A stretch of 64,000 bases of DNA from Campanula takesimana (taxonomy: Eukaryota > Streptophyta > Magnoliopsida > Asterales > Campanulaceae): the NCBI GenBank assembly GCA_026119855.1, contig JAOWBW010000303.1, positions 682,001 through 746,000 of the forward strand, given 5' to 3'. This document shows, piece by piece, positions 32,318 through 43,244 of the stretch; the stretch's first letter is position 1, and every line of letters begins with the position of its first letter. Both the position numbers and the translations under genes were made by a program. The notes under the pieces were generated by a model, which did not search any database, had not been told where the DNA came from, and saw nothing but the letters and a program-made list of their open reading frames with translations.

Positions 32318-33634
32318 TGGTTAATTTCAATTTAGACTTTCAAGTATGTTACCACCCTTTTAATCGAGTCCTGACTGTTTTTTTTCATCAATTTCAACCT
32401 TGGGGTAATTCATTTTCGCCGGTTATGGCCTTTTGGACGGATTTCGTTAGAAAAGTCAGTTATGTAGCCAGTGCTTGGCACGTGACAAACGGATTGGGTG
32501 ACTTTGAATTGATATTAGCTATTAAGGGGTTACGTAAAAATTTTGAAACTTGAAGGATTAAAAAGAAAGAAGCAATTTCAACCCCACTCACTCCCTTAAC
32601 TTTCCTCGATCGTTGCGCCACCGTCTACGGCGACTGTTCATCCGTCATCTACGGCGACACCACTTACACCTGGATTCAAACCCGCCGCCGATGACTCCAA
32701 CTTGCTTCCTCCATCTCCAATCTAGGCATCCACCGCCGTGATGTCGTCTCCCTCCTCTCCCCCAACATCCCCGCCGTGTACGAGCTCCACTTCGCCGTTC
32801 TTATGACCGGAGCCGTCCTCAGTTCCATCAACACACGCCTCGATTCCCGCACCATCTCCGTCAACCTTCGTCACTGCGAATCCAAGCTCGTCTTCGTTGA
32901 CTACCAGTCAACTCCCAGAATCCTCGAAGCTATTTCTCTCTTTCCCCCAAATCTTAAACCCCCGACCCTCATCCTCATCGTCAATGATGCACCTGCAGAC
33001 ATTAAAACCCACTTGATTGATTTTCAGACGACGTATGAAGAAATGGTGGGGATTGGTGACCCTGAATTCAATTGGGTTCGACCCGGATCGGAGTGGGATC
33101 CGATCTGTTTGAATTTTTAGAGAGAGAGAGAGAGAGTGGAGAGGAGGCTATAAAGTCTAAATACAAGGGATGAATTTATTCATAAAAATTGGTAATAATA
33201 AAATAAAAATGAATAAAAAATGGTAAGTTAAAAATATTTATTAGCATTTTTTAGTTTTTTGTTGTAAATAGTGATAATTAGTTTATTTTATTTTAAAATT
33301 TGATTATTTAATTTAATTTATTTATTATTTAATATTTTAAAAACAACTTTAAAACTTTTATATTTAATATTTTAATAATTATTTTAATTTTCATCCTTAT
33401 TAAGTTTCAAAATTTTCACTTAACCCCTTAATAGCTAATATCAATTCAAAGTCACCCAATCCGTTCGTCACGTGCCAAGCACATGCTACATAACTGAATT
33501 TTCTAACGAAATTCGTCCAAAAGACCCTAACTGGCGAAAATGAATTACCCCAAGGTTGAAATTGATGAAAAAAGACAGTCAGGGCTCGATTGGAAGGGTG
33601 GTAACATACTTCAGGGTCTAAATTGTCATTAACC
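32318..33634. mobile_element. Pack-MULE (Mutator-like element) with captured gene fragment
   Basis: Long inverted repeats of about 240 bp (32318-32562 and about 33389-33634) enclose a GC-richer gene fragment. The arms share, in inverted orientation, AACCTTGGGGTAATTCATTT, CATCAATTTCAACC, GGATTGGGTGACTTTGAATT and TTAGCTATTAAGGGG. The immediate flanks ATTATGGAA and CATATGGAA agree at 7 of 9 positions, a plausible decayed 9-bp Mutator duplication. No transposase inside. The open frame within the left arm (32317-32553) is part of the terminal repeat, not a gene. Confidence 0.82.
32578..33120 (+). pseudogene. Acyl-activating enzyme (AMP-binding) N-terminal fragment
   Basis: Translated in one frame, this segment reads TPLTPLTFLDRCATVYGDCS..., then DVVSLLSPNIPAVYELHFAV and RTISVNLRHCESKLVFVDYQ. 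It matches the first third of plant acyl-activating enzymes (AAE1/BZO1-type AMP-dependent CoA ligases, about 550 aa). The frame is broken by TGA at 32692-32694, where relatives have Cys, and ends in TAG at 33118-33120, just before the expected Thr-Ser-Gly ATP-binding loop. It lacks the catalytic core and cannot be an enzyme. It sits precisely between the Mutator-type inverted repeats, so it was captured. High GC and C-rich third positions differ from its surroundings. Confidence 0.88.
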
Positions 33635-33676
33635 CATATGGAAAGAAACGGGAGAATAAAGGGACTAAGTTACTAG

Positions 33677-34237
33677 TAGGGGTGAGCAAAAAAACCGAAA
33701 AAAACCAAAAGAACCAATAAAAACGAAAAATCCGGACCGAAAAACCGGTCCAATAAGCTATTGGTTAGGACCGGTTTCTAAAAATTAGAAAATCGAAATT
33801 AATGGTTCGGTTTAGGTTTTCAGCTTGTTATAACCGATAAGAAACCGAACCGAAGTGATAACCTAAAACTATGTCATTTTATTCCTAGCTTATAATTTGA
33901 ATTAATAGTTGTAAACTTTAATTTGTAGTTTTTTGCCCAAGTAGTATGGCCCATTGGCCCAATTCATACTTCAACCAGAAAATGTGTTTTATTTGACCTT
34001 ATTATTTATTAAGTGCAAATTGGGCCTCATTTGAATGTAGCGGCCCAACAAACTCACAACCCAACAGTCCATTCTATTGGTTTGATACCGAACCAAACCG
34101 ATATCACACTGAAACTGAACAAACCGAACCATTAAGAAACCGAAGCTTAATGGTTTTGAATTACATAAACCGATAACTATTGGTTTGGTGTCGGTTTTGG
34201 CCTAAAACCAAACCAAGCCGACCCGTGCACACCCCTA
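33677..34237. mobile_element. hAT-type nonautonomous element rich in ACCGGTT/AACCGAA repeats
   Basis: 561 bp with termini TAGGGGTGAGCA and TGCACACCCCTA. Flanking 8-mers GTTACTAG (33669-33676) and GTTTCTAG (34238-34245) match at 7 of 8. Many AACCGA, ACCGGT and CCGATA units lie near both ends. No coding region. Confidence 0.82.
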
Positions 34238-34417
34238 GTTTCTAGTAATAATTTTATTTTTATTTTAGAAAAAAGAGAGATTCTTTTCAACATACATTTA
34301 TTACATTTTTCAATATGTGTGAAAGAGTTTAGAGCGATAAATATTTTGAAACAGAGAGAATATTATACACAACTCATATTGAACATTGAATAAATATTAG
34401 GTGACTCAAACAAATTA

Positions 34418-34638
34418 CTCCCTCCATCCCAAAGTAAGATTTTTAGTTTGACTTATACGGAGATTAAAAAAAATGTGAGTATGAAAAGTAAAGTTCCATA
34501 AAGTGTGTGGGGAGTTTTTGTTGTGAGAATGACAAGTGGGTTCGGTAGTTCATTGTAACTAATAAAACAACTAAGAACCTTAGTCTGGGACAAACTAAAA
34601 AAAGAAAGTAAGAACCTTAGTCTCTGAGACGGAGGAAG
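34418..34638. mobile_element. Stowaway-type MITE
   Basis: CTCCCTCCATCCCAAAGTAAG and TCTCTGAGACGGAGGAAG are inverted termini with TA flanks. An internal tandem GAACCTTAGTCT repeat is visible near the right end. Confidence 0.8.
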
Positions 34639-34831
34639 TAATTTTTTTCTCTAAATGAATATTTAATTATAATTTCCTTGTCTTAAAATAAATATTTTCT
34701 CAAAAAAAAAATCTTTAAATATTTTTCAGAATATTTTTTTTTATCGGTTCCTTTATACTTTTAAAACTAAATATTTGAAAAATTAAGAATAAATTACTTT
34801 TAAAATCTTGCATTTAATTATGTAAAACATA

Positions 34832-35008
34832 CTCCCTCTTACTCAAAATGATCTTCTCATTTGCTATTTTCCATTGTCCCAAAAGATCTTTCCATTTCTA
34901 TAATTAAAACTTAAATGTGTATAAACACAACATGTTAGTGAAGTAAAAGTTCATATATTTAAAAACTTTGAGTAGTCAAAACGTAAAAATTATTTTAAGA
35001 TGGAAGAG
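34832..35008. mobile_element. Stowaway-type MITE
   Basis: CTCCCTCTTACTCAAAATGA paired with TTATTTTAAGATGGAAGAG, TA at the flanks (34830-34831 and just after). Confidence 0.6.
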
Positions 35009-35288
35009 TTATAATTTTGCAGAATATCTCTTGAAATCTTGAGGTGAAAAATGTAATAAATGTATGTTGAAAAGAATCTCTCTTTAACATTTATTTTCAA
35101 CTTCACCCTCTTCTCTCTCCCTATATATATATATATATATATATAAAGGCAGGTCATCCAAAGGAACAGTACCCGCCCAAATTTTGGTGAAAATTTTCGG
35201 TGGTATTTTGGTAATATATTTCTTTGGTTTGGGCAAAGGTAGAGAAGGAGAAAGGTACAGCTGGCTGGCCCCTCAATTAATCAAAAAC

Positions 35289-37004
35289 GAGTAAACTACC
35301 AAATTGACCTGCGTACTATTCCAAAATTTCACTTTGACCTGCGTACAATCAAAACAACAAAAGTAACATGCGTACTATTGATAAATTAACAAAAATAACC
35401 AAAATCGTTATGAGTGTTAATAAATGTTAACTGGCGTTAGTAATTTAACAGATATAACTTTCAAAATTTCCAAATTGCACCTATAACCTAACAAAATTGT
35501 AACTCACTTAATTAAGTGCTAAAATGATCTATTTACCCTTATTAATATTTACATTAATCTTACCATAATTAATATTAACTTAAAATATCATTTAATTAAT
35601 TTTAAATCAAATAAAAAACATTAAGAAATGATAATTTTTTTAATTAACTCATAAAGATTAATTCAAAACACACTTACACAACAAAAAAGAATCGGTGGCT
35701 TTGGAGGGTTAGTACATTTTAGTTTTCCTTGTAAATTCACCATTAGCAAACCCAGCACTGCTCACTACCGCAGCCACCCCCGCCACCGCCACTACAACAC
35801 CATCATAGCAAGCAATTTCAATCCAGAAAATCAAACAAATCAATACCACCACCATCAAAATTTTCAAAAAATAAAGTCTGGGTTTGGGCAAAATTAGAGC
35901 TCTAAAGTCAAAATCAATCTCCTTCAAACCAAAACATGAATTTTGAATCCAAAGACAATGCACAATTAGAATCAAAACTAAAATCAAGATTTAAATTTTG
36001 GTTCTCAAAGTCCAAACAAAATCTGGGTTTCAAAACAAAACATTTTGAACACAAATTTGATTTCAAAATCTCAAATCTGTTTGGTCGGGGATACAAATCA
36101 AATGGATGGGGAGGGGAGAGGGGACGAGGAGAGACAACGACGAGATGAGGGGAATGTTGCTTCGCTTTCGCCGATGGTGATGTAGAGATTTGAAGATGGC
36201 CGGAGTTTGAAGAACAAGATGAAGATGGTGTTGCCCTCATTCTCTTCCTCTGTGCCATGATTGCAGATTTGCAGCAGTCAATAGGAAGAGTTCCAACAAA
36301 ATAATTCAAAATCCATAACTCAAAATCTGAATCAATCAAAATCCATCTCAAAATTTCTTTAAAGTCTGTAGGATTTCCCCTTTTCAGGGTCCTTCACCGA
36401 TCTGGAAGAAAAATGGTGGAAGAGGTGAAGGGTTGAGGGACGGCGACAAAGTGAGGAAGGGGAAGAGAATGGTTACTTCCCTTTCTTGTTCAGATTTGTC
36501 TTAGATTTGTGGTGGGAGAGATGGCCCAGATAATTGAGGGAGTAATGAAACTGACAAAAGAAGCGGGATAGCAGGTGGGTTAGTGCGGTGGCGGCGTTTG
36601 GGGAAAGAATATCACTAGCAGAGGGGAGTGGCTGCCGGGAGAAGAAGGGTTTTGCTTATCTCTTTTTCTCAAGTCCAGACCCATGTTAGAGGAGGGTGGG
36701 GTAACTTATGGGAGTTTAATTAAAATGTTTACTATTTATAATTGTAAGGAAAATCATATTATCTTAGTTAGGCAATATCAATTAAACGGGTTAGGAGTCA
36801 GTTAAGTTTTGGGGGCAATATGAAAATTTTGGTAATAATATTTGTTAAATTATTAACGCCCATTAACATTATTAACACCCATTAATGGTTTTGGTTACGT
36901 TTGCTAATTTATCAATAGTACGCATGTCACTTTTGTTATTTCAGTAGTACAGAGGTAAAAATGATAATCTGGAGTAGTACGCGGGTCAATTTAGTAGTTT
37001 ACTC
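35289..37004. mobile_element. Long-TIR Mutator-like element, 1.7 kb
   Basis: Long inverted repeats (about 200 bp: 35289-35490 and 36795-37004) start GAGTAAACTACCAAATTGAC and end GGTCAATTTAGTAGTTTACTC-like. They include the internal doublet GCGTACTATT/AATAGTACGC. Flanks AATCAAAAAC (35279-35288) and ATTCAAAAAC (37005-37014) match at 9 of 10. The centre (35690-36670) is GC-richer with open frames on the minus strand, but I recognise no protein. It may be a Pack-MULE with unidentified captured DNA. No transposase seen. Confidence 0.75.
35914..36351 (-). CDS. Open frame inside the long-TIR element, unrecognised
   Basis: 145 codons, starting MRWILIDSDFELWILNYF, with an internal Met giving MAQRKRMRATPSSSCSS and a Ser/Pro-rich middle, then Phe/Asn/Leu-rich sequence derived from repetitive TTTGAATCC-like DNA. 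No family resemblance. It could be captured exon sequence or chance. Not claimed to be expressed. Confidence 0.2.
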   Translation of the reverse strand: MRWILIDSDFELWILNYFVGTLPIDCCKSAIMAQRKRMRATPSSSCSSNSGHLQISTSPSAKAKQHSPHLVVVSPRPLSPPHPFDLYPRPNRFEILKSNLCSKCFVLKPRFCLDFENQNLNLDFSFDSNCALSLDSKFMFWFEGD

Positions 37005-37014
37005 ATTCAAAAAC

Positions 37015-37832
37015 CTACCATCTACAGTTTCACCTCCCTCCTCATTTTTCTCAAATCTCTCTCTCAAGCGTGCGCGCACACACACTTCCTCTCTATCTTC
37101 CCCAACCATCACCACCACCAGCCAACCCATCACCGACAGCTACCATCAGATAATCTCAAATTAAATGGCAAATAACTTAATTTATGTACAAAACAAAAAA
37201 ATTAATTAACAAATACACCTAAAAATTTCCTAAAATTGTCGTGGCCCTCTTTCTCCAGATTTCAAAGTTTGCAATTCAACTCCATCACCACCTTTTTCTT
37301 TTCAGTTGTAGTAAAAGAAAAAGAAGAAGAGCAGTCAAGATCCGAACACAAAACCGAACTGTCAAACCATACTAACAAAAATGTTTGTATATCTACAAAG
37401 ATGTTTATAGATCCATAAATATGTTTATAGATCTACAATGATCTGAGCAAGAACATGAACACAACAAAAGAGATCAAGAAATATTCACCCAGATCCAGAA
37501 CCCGAAATTGAAGAATCAAAAGGGAGAGAGAAGAAACTGAGAAAGAGGAGACAAAGGGTGAAGATGCGCGAATAGAAGAGACGGGGAGAGAGAGGACATG
37601 AGAAACGACGACGATGATTGCGGGTTGCCGTTGCCGGATTCTCCTATTAATCAAGCTTCGTGAATGGGGAAAACGAAGGGGAAAGGTCGAGGGCGAAGCG
37701 GTTGGCGGTCAATGTGGAAGGGGTCGTGATTACGGAGTAAGGGGGGGATGGGAGAGAGAATATAGGACTGGGTTTTTTTTTTTTTTTTTTTTTTAAGGTC
37801 AAATAACTTAATGGACTAGCAGATTGGGTTAC
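37015..37832. other. GC-richer intergenic stretch, no recognised gene
   Basis: CT-rich and GA-rich tracts (for example 37040-37090 and 37500-37760) resemble untranslated or captured sequence like the interior of the preceding element. Ends in a poly(T) run at about 37775-37794. No coding similarity recognised. Confidence 0.4.
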
Positions 37833-37835
37833 TAA

Positions 37836-38272
37836 GGTGACGTTTTTTTTAAGTGTTAAGTACTGAAATCTGATTTCACGTCTGAACTAATAAGAGGGAG
37901 CGTCTGAAGACTGAATTTTTATTTTTCAAAATTGTTTGGTAGCATCACTGAATGAACTGACTGAATATGTGCAAATATTTTTACATTCCCATTGTAACCT
38001 TTAAAAGTATTGAATTAATTTATTTATTTTTAATGGAAAAAGTATTACATTTAATTCGAAAAAAATCTCTCTAAAAATAAAGACCTAAATATGAAGTTTG
38101 GCTAAGGTCTGAACCATTAAGCCTTCATTTTGAATCTGAACAATTAAGTGGCTAATAAGAGGCAACTTGATCTGAAAACTGAAAAAAACCAAACACTTTG
38201 AATTTGGCTAATGTCTGATTCGCTAGGCATTCCTACCCTATTCAGATCTGAATGAAATAAACAAACAAGGCC
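37836..38272. mobile_element. Harbinger/Tourist-type MITE, putative
   Basis: 437 bp flanked by TAA (37833-37835 and 38273-38275), the 3-bp target of PIF/Harbinger elements. Left end GGTGACGTTTTTTTTAAG and right end GAAATAAACAAACAAGGCC are weakly inverted. Subterminal CTGAAATCTGA and TCAGATCTGAA units add symmetry. Confidence 0.55.
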
Positions 38273-38336
38273 TAAGATGGGTTATCAGGTTGGGTTAATT
38301 AGGGAGAGAGAGAGAGATGACGAAAGCAGGTATAGG

Positions 38337-38951
38337 CATAGTTATAAATACCGCCCCGGACACCGCACCGATTTTTGCCATTGGGACGGGACGTACCGGT
38401 ACCGGAACGTACCGGATTTACCGCACATTTTTGTATTTTTTAAGATAGTTATATATATAACATATGTTCAACAAAAATTTACAGAAGCTTGTATTTTATC
38501 ATCAAACTATACCAATACAGCATAAGTTTAGTATAGGTTGCCTACAAATTACAGTTCTGCAGCTTTAATTTCTTGGACTACATAGGCTGCTTCCTGTTTA
38601 GCGACTTGACGACCTTTAAAGTTCTATTGCGTTGAATGGATGTTGATTAATCGTGAAGTATAAATCTAGGGCATAACTTAAAAAAAAAAAAAAAAAAAAA
38701 AACTCAAGTTTAAATACATTTTTATTAGGTCCGACAATTAAAAATTGGTTTAAAAGTCTTTCTTTTCGTGCACCGACCGGTACGACCATCTCGGCCGGTA
38801 CGGTCCGGTTCGGGCCGGTACAGTCCGGTTCAGACCGGTACGCGGCGGTTCAGGACGGTACAGAAACTGGGACGGAATAAAACCTGTACCGCACCGGTTT
38901 TCAACTGGGACGGGACGTACCGGCCAGTACAGGACGGGATTTATAACTATG
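38337..38951. mobile_element. hAT-type nonautonomous element rich in GGTACGG/CCGGTAC repeats
   Basis: 615 bp with inverted ends CATAGTTATAAATACCG and GGGATTTATAACTATG and a perfect 8-bp target duplication GGTATAGG (38329-38336 and 38952-38959). Both arms carry repeated GGTACCGG/GACGGGACGTACCGG units. The centre is AT-rich with a poly(A) run. No coding region. Confidence 0.88.
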
Positions 38952-39370
38952 GGTATAGGATTTTTTTTTTTTTTTTTGAAAGACGAAAGAAAGGATTAGG
39001 TTAATTAATCAAAATGATACTCTCTCTCTCTCTCAGAAAGTTAGTTTTTTTTTTTTTTTTTTGTTACTACGAATAAATTTTGAACAATAATTTCGATTAC
39101 TTTTAATTATAATAACGAAAATTTAAGATTGATATTGATGAAGTTTTTTTCATTAGGATAAATAAAAGTAACTTAAATTATTGCTCAAAGCGCATTCATA
39201 GTAACAATTTTTTTTTTTTTTAAAACAAAACTATTTTTTCGAGACAAATGAGGTATTATGGATCAAACGGTTAAATACAGAATATGGGAAGTTTCTTTTT
39301 CCTTTTTTTTTTTTGTTTGGAACCACAGAATGGAAAGTTGCAGAATTATGAGTTTGAAAAAAACATATTA

Positions 39371-40607
39371 CTCCCTTCGTCACAGTTTAAAGTTCGAGGT
39401 GGTCTCCCATGAGAACAAGGGGATCCGTCTCATGCATGAGACGGGTCGACACATGACCCATGGGGCATGACCCGCCACGTGGCAGCCTCCCAGAGGTCCA
39501 TATTTTTTTTTATTTTTTTTTTTGGGTTTTTGGTTTTTTTTGAGTTTTTATATTATTTTTTCGGCTTTTCAGCCGTTCACCAAAAGTAATAGTTACCATA
39601 ACATAATGTAATGACTGTATACATATAAAGTAACATTGTTCATAAGTAAACGTAACACCTGTTTCACAAAAACAAAAGCAAGTTTTACCCATTTTTTCAA
39701 ATGTAATACTAACTATAATTACATGTAACCCAAACAATATATAAATGTAATTATCATTTATACTGAAATGTAATAATGCTTTTGAAAAAATGTAAAATAT
39801 TGTGTATTTTGATTTAATTTTTTGAAAGAAAGTAACATTTGAAAAGTAACAACTCATATATGAATGTAATTGTTTGTACAAGTAAATGTAACACTTTAAT
39901 AAAAGAAATTATAACATATTTCTATAGATAATGTAATACTTTTACATGTAACACTAATCAAGTGTTTTTAGCTCTAAAAATGTAAATGGTTGAATTATTA
40001 CTTTTTCTATACATATGTGTTACAATTATGTATAAACATTATTACATATAAGTAACACGTTCGTTACATTTTAGTTGTAATAAGTATTACTTTTGGCAAA
40101 CGAAGAAAACATAGAAAAAAACACTGTTACTTTTTTGTATATATGTATTACTTTTATGTATAAAAACTGTTACTTTATATGAATACAGTCATTACATTAA
40201 GTTATAGTAACTATTACTTTTGACAAACCGAAAAAAAACCCAAAAAAAAATATAATTTTTTTTTTTAAAAAAAAGCAAAAATAAAAAAATGGGCCTATGA
40301 GAGGCTGCCACGTGGCAGGTTCGACCCCTGGAGCCGGTTCGTGGGCCGGGCGGGTGGGTCAAAAACCGACCCGTCTCATGGATGAGACGGGTATGGAAGG
40401 TCGCACATGAGTTTTAGTCTTAAAGTTCTTACTTTCTTTTTTTTGTAAATCCCAGTTTAAAGTTCTTATTTGTTTTTTTTACTAATTCAGTTAGACTCTT
40501 TTTTTCCTTTTTAACTAATATAATATTAATAACTTTAACTTTCAATGCAAATAGACTAAAAGTGAGGAGGAAGATTGTGGTTTTAAATAATTTTGAAACG
40601 GAGGGAG
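39371..40607. mobile_element. Stowaway-type MITE split by element A
   Basis: Left end CTCCCTTCGTCACAGTTTAAAGTTC at 39371 and right end TTTTGAAACGGAGGGAG at 40607 belong to one MITE. It was interrupted in its TTAAAGTTC stretch by the 1,024-bp element at 39396-40419. The sequence resumes with TTAAAGTTCTTACTTTC, like the intact MITE at 1199. Confidence 0.85.
39396..40419. mobile_element. Mutator-type nonautonomous element A with TGTTAC/GTAACA array
   Basis: 1,024 bp with a perfect 9-bp target duplication TTAAAGTTC (39387-39395 and 40420-40428). The ends are GC-rich and inverted: GATCCGTCTCATGCATGAGACGGGTCG on the left pairs with GACCCGTCTCATGGATGAGACGGG on the right, and GCCACGTGGCAGCCTC pairs with GAGGCTGCCACGTGGCAG. 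The centre (about 39570-40230) is AT-rich with dozens of GTAACA, TGTTAC and TGTAAT units, like the elements at 1938-2858 and 59343-60178. No transposase or other protein. Confidence 0.88.
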
Positions 40608-41300
40608 CACAATTTTGATGTTTTTGAATGAGGATTATCATATTTATACGATGAGAGTGATTACAATAAAAATAATTTAATTATTCCTCAAATCTTTAAT
40701 TTCTCAAGATTATAATAATATTTCTTTAGCAAAAAACAAATGAAAAAAATAATATTCGATCTCACTCTTTTACATTTTTGGTGCATGGATAAAATAATTC
40801 AAAACATTTTATGAATTTAAGCATACAATAAAACTTTAAAAGCTAATGTTATAGACCTATTAAATAATCAGACAGATGAATTTTTTTCATTGCTCAACTT
40901 GAAATTTGAATTATGTACAGCTTGTGTTGAGGATATTTGCTTTGCGAGTTCAAACGAATAAAAAAAAAAAAAAAAAGAGAGGAGAATTTGCTTTACCATA
41001 GGTTTGAACTTTTATCTAATTTGTTGTACCCCCTCACTTCCCGTAATAACATGTACTATTTTAACTAAAATGGTCAATATAGATGCATTTTCATTAATAC
41101 TTTGTAAATAAATTGACGGATATAATAAAAATTTAAAAATTGTTATTTATAATATTTTTAATGATGAATCAATAATATTTAGTGATTCGATTTGTGTTTA
41201 TTAATTTTTTCCCATATTACTAAGAAAAAAATCAAAATTTCTTTTTAATCGAGAGTAAGTTTCATATTGTCTTTGTCATTCATTTTGGACATAATAAGTA

Positions 41301-41563
41301 CTCTCTCTGTTTCGTGTAAGATTTCTATTTGGGTTTTTGTACAGAGTTTAAGAAAAATTATAAGTGTTGTGAGTATGAAAATGAGGTAGGAGAGAGAATG
41401 AGTTGAATGAATATTAAGTTTTTAGTATTACGGGTATCAAAGTAAAGTAGTTGAGAGAATGAGTGAGTTGAATAATAAAAATTCTTTACCAGTTTAGGGA
41501 AATATAAATCTTATACCGGACACAAAATGACAAAAATAGCAATGTTCTACGGAACAGAGGTAG
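41301..41563. mobile_element. Stowaway-type MITE
   Basis: CTCTCTCTGTTTCGTGTAAG and CTACGGAACAGAGGTAG are imperfect inverted ends flanked by TA. The interior contains paired GAGAGAATGAGTTGAATGA and GAATAATAAAAATTCTTTACC segments, as in the copies at 29785 and 61037. Confidence 0.75.
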
Positions 41564-42351
41564 TATAATTTAACTAACAACCTTTAATTGAAAAAAAGGA
41601 AGAAGCTCTAATTGATTTATTTCTTCATAAAATTAGGAACTAACTATTCTAAATTGACTATATAGAATAGGATAATTTATCTATTGAAATAATAAAATAA
41701 AATATAAAAATAAATTCATAAAAATTATGCAATGTTACGTGTAGATTAATTAATTATTTAAAAAAAAATTGAACAAAGTATAATGAAAATACATAAAGTT
41801 AATTTTAAAATTATCAGATTGAATGTGGGTAATTCGGAATATTTAAATAAAATATAAATAAATATATGAAAATTTAAATTATGATTTCCACCAATATGTA
41901 AAGAATTGAAATTTCGAGGACTGGTTATAAATGACCAAAAGGGGAAAGAGCATGGATTGATGAACATGAAGCGTTTGGCCGGCCGCATTTTGACGAAAAC
42001 TTTCACAAATCATAGATTTTGATCAATGGATAAATCTAAAACGACAAGAAACCTAAAAATAAATGAGGGGCAAATGTACCTGTTGGAAGCTCGCCAGTTC
42101 GGCGAAACTTTTTGTTAACACAAAAATTTATTCGTCGTTATTTTAAATAAAATTGGCAATAATTTTTATGTGATAATAAATATTTTAAATTTGGTATGGT
42201 TATTTTTTCGTTTGTTGGTCAAAATATATGACTATATTATTTTTGAGTTGATACGACCACGGTGTGGGAGAAAGAATTTCCAGGTGAAGACTGTTTCTTT
42301 TTGGTTTATTAATATTTTATGTTTTTGTGAGTTTAAATTAATAAGAAATTA

Positions 42352-42386
42352 GGTCGTTGCTGTGCATCGCACAAAAGTCCTGCTAG
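42352..42386 (+). mobile_element. Helitron 3' terminus (first)
   Basis: A short hairpin TGTGC-ATC-GCACA is followed by AAAGTCCTG and the terminal CTAG at 42383-42386, with T next. Hairpin plus CTRR end before T is the Helitron 3' signature. I could not fix the matching 5' TC end; the element would lie upstream in the AT-rich DNA of 41.6-42.3 kb. Confidence 0.65.
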
Positions 42387-42579
42387 TAATTTTGTGAGAG
42401 GGAAACATTTGTAAATCAAATTGGAACTGTTTTTACGAGGAGTATTTTTTTCTTCATGAATAGTATTAGTTGGTGAGGAGAGTTGTGGGTTTGACATGTG
42501 TACATGTTTTAGTAAAAGCTTGAATTTGGAGAAGCCACATCAACATCATCCTAAAATGTAATGACTTTTGATACTCTCA

Positions 42580-43190
42580 TTCTTAGCTAATACTATTAGT
42601 TAATCATATTAGTAATTATATGAGTTAACTATTACTATTAATAGTATAAGTTAACTATTACTATTAATAGTATAAGTTAACCATTACTATTTATAATATT
42701 AGTTAACAATATTAGTTACAATACAAGTTAACTATTACTATTAATAGTATTAGTTAACTATAATAGTTACAATATATAAGTTAATTATTACTATTAATAG
42801 TATTAGTTAACCATAATAATTACTTTATAAGTTATTTTTTACTATTAATAGTATTGGTTAACTATAATAGGCTACATATATTAACTGTTATTATTATTAG
42901 TATTAGTTTATTATATTAGTTATTATATAAGTTAGATTATTAATTAATCATAATAGTTACTATATCAATTAACTATTAATATTAATAATATTATTTTATT
43001 ATAATAATTATATTAATAATTATTATTATATAGATTAATCATTGCTATTAATATATATTGACTATTACTATCAATAGTATTAATTAATTATAATAGTTAT
43101 TATAATAATAGTAATCATATAGATTAATTTTTATTATTAATAGTATTAATTAAAATGATGATTACTATATTAGTTAACTATAGTTAAAAA
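42580..43190. repeat. AT-rich minisatellite
   Basis: Degenerate tandem units of about 25-50 bp built on AGTTAACTATTACTATTAATAG and AGTATTAGTTAACCATAATAG, continuing with decay to about 43180. Each unit contains the palindromic core CTATTAATAG. It directly precedes a second Helitron 3' end and may belong to that element. Confidence 0.85.
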
Positions 43191-43209
43191 TATTTTTTAA
43201 GACAAAATA

Positions 43210-43244
43210 TTAGTTTCTCGTGCAGAGCACGGGTTACCCGCTAG
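43210..43244 (+). mobile_element. Helitron 3' terminus (second)
   Basis: Hairpin CGTGC-AGA-GCACG, then GGTTACCCG and CTAG at 43241-43244 followed by T. It has the same arrangement as the end at 42386 but a different sequence. Probably the 3' end of a Helitron that includes the minisatellite. Confidence 0.7.

Noticed and set aside
32317..32553. 78-codon frame starting MVNFNLDF
   Set aside because: Lies within the left inverted repeat of the Pack-MULE, with a diverged inverted partner at 33395-33634. Not a gene.
42580..43190. Centromeric-type satellite
   Set aside because: Units are short, degenerate and end at a Helitron-like 3' terminus; the array is only about 0.6 kb.
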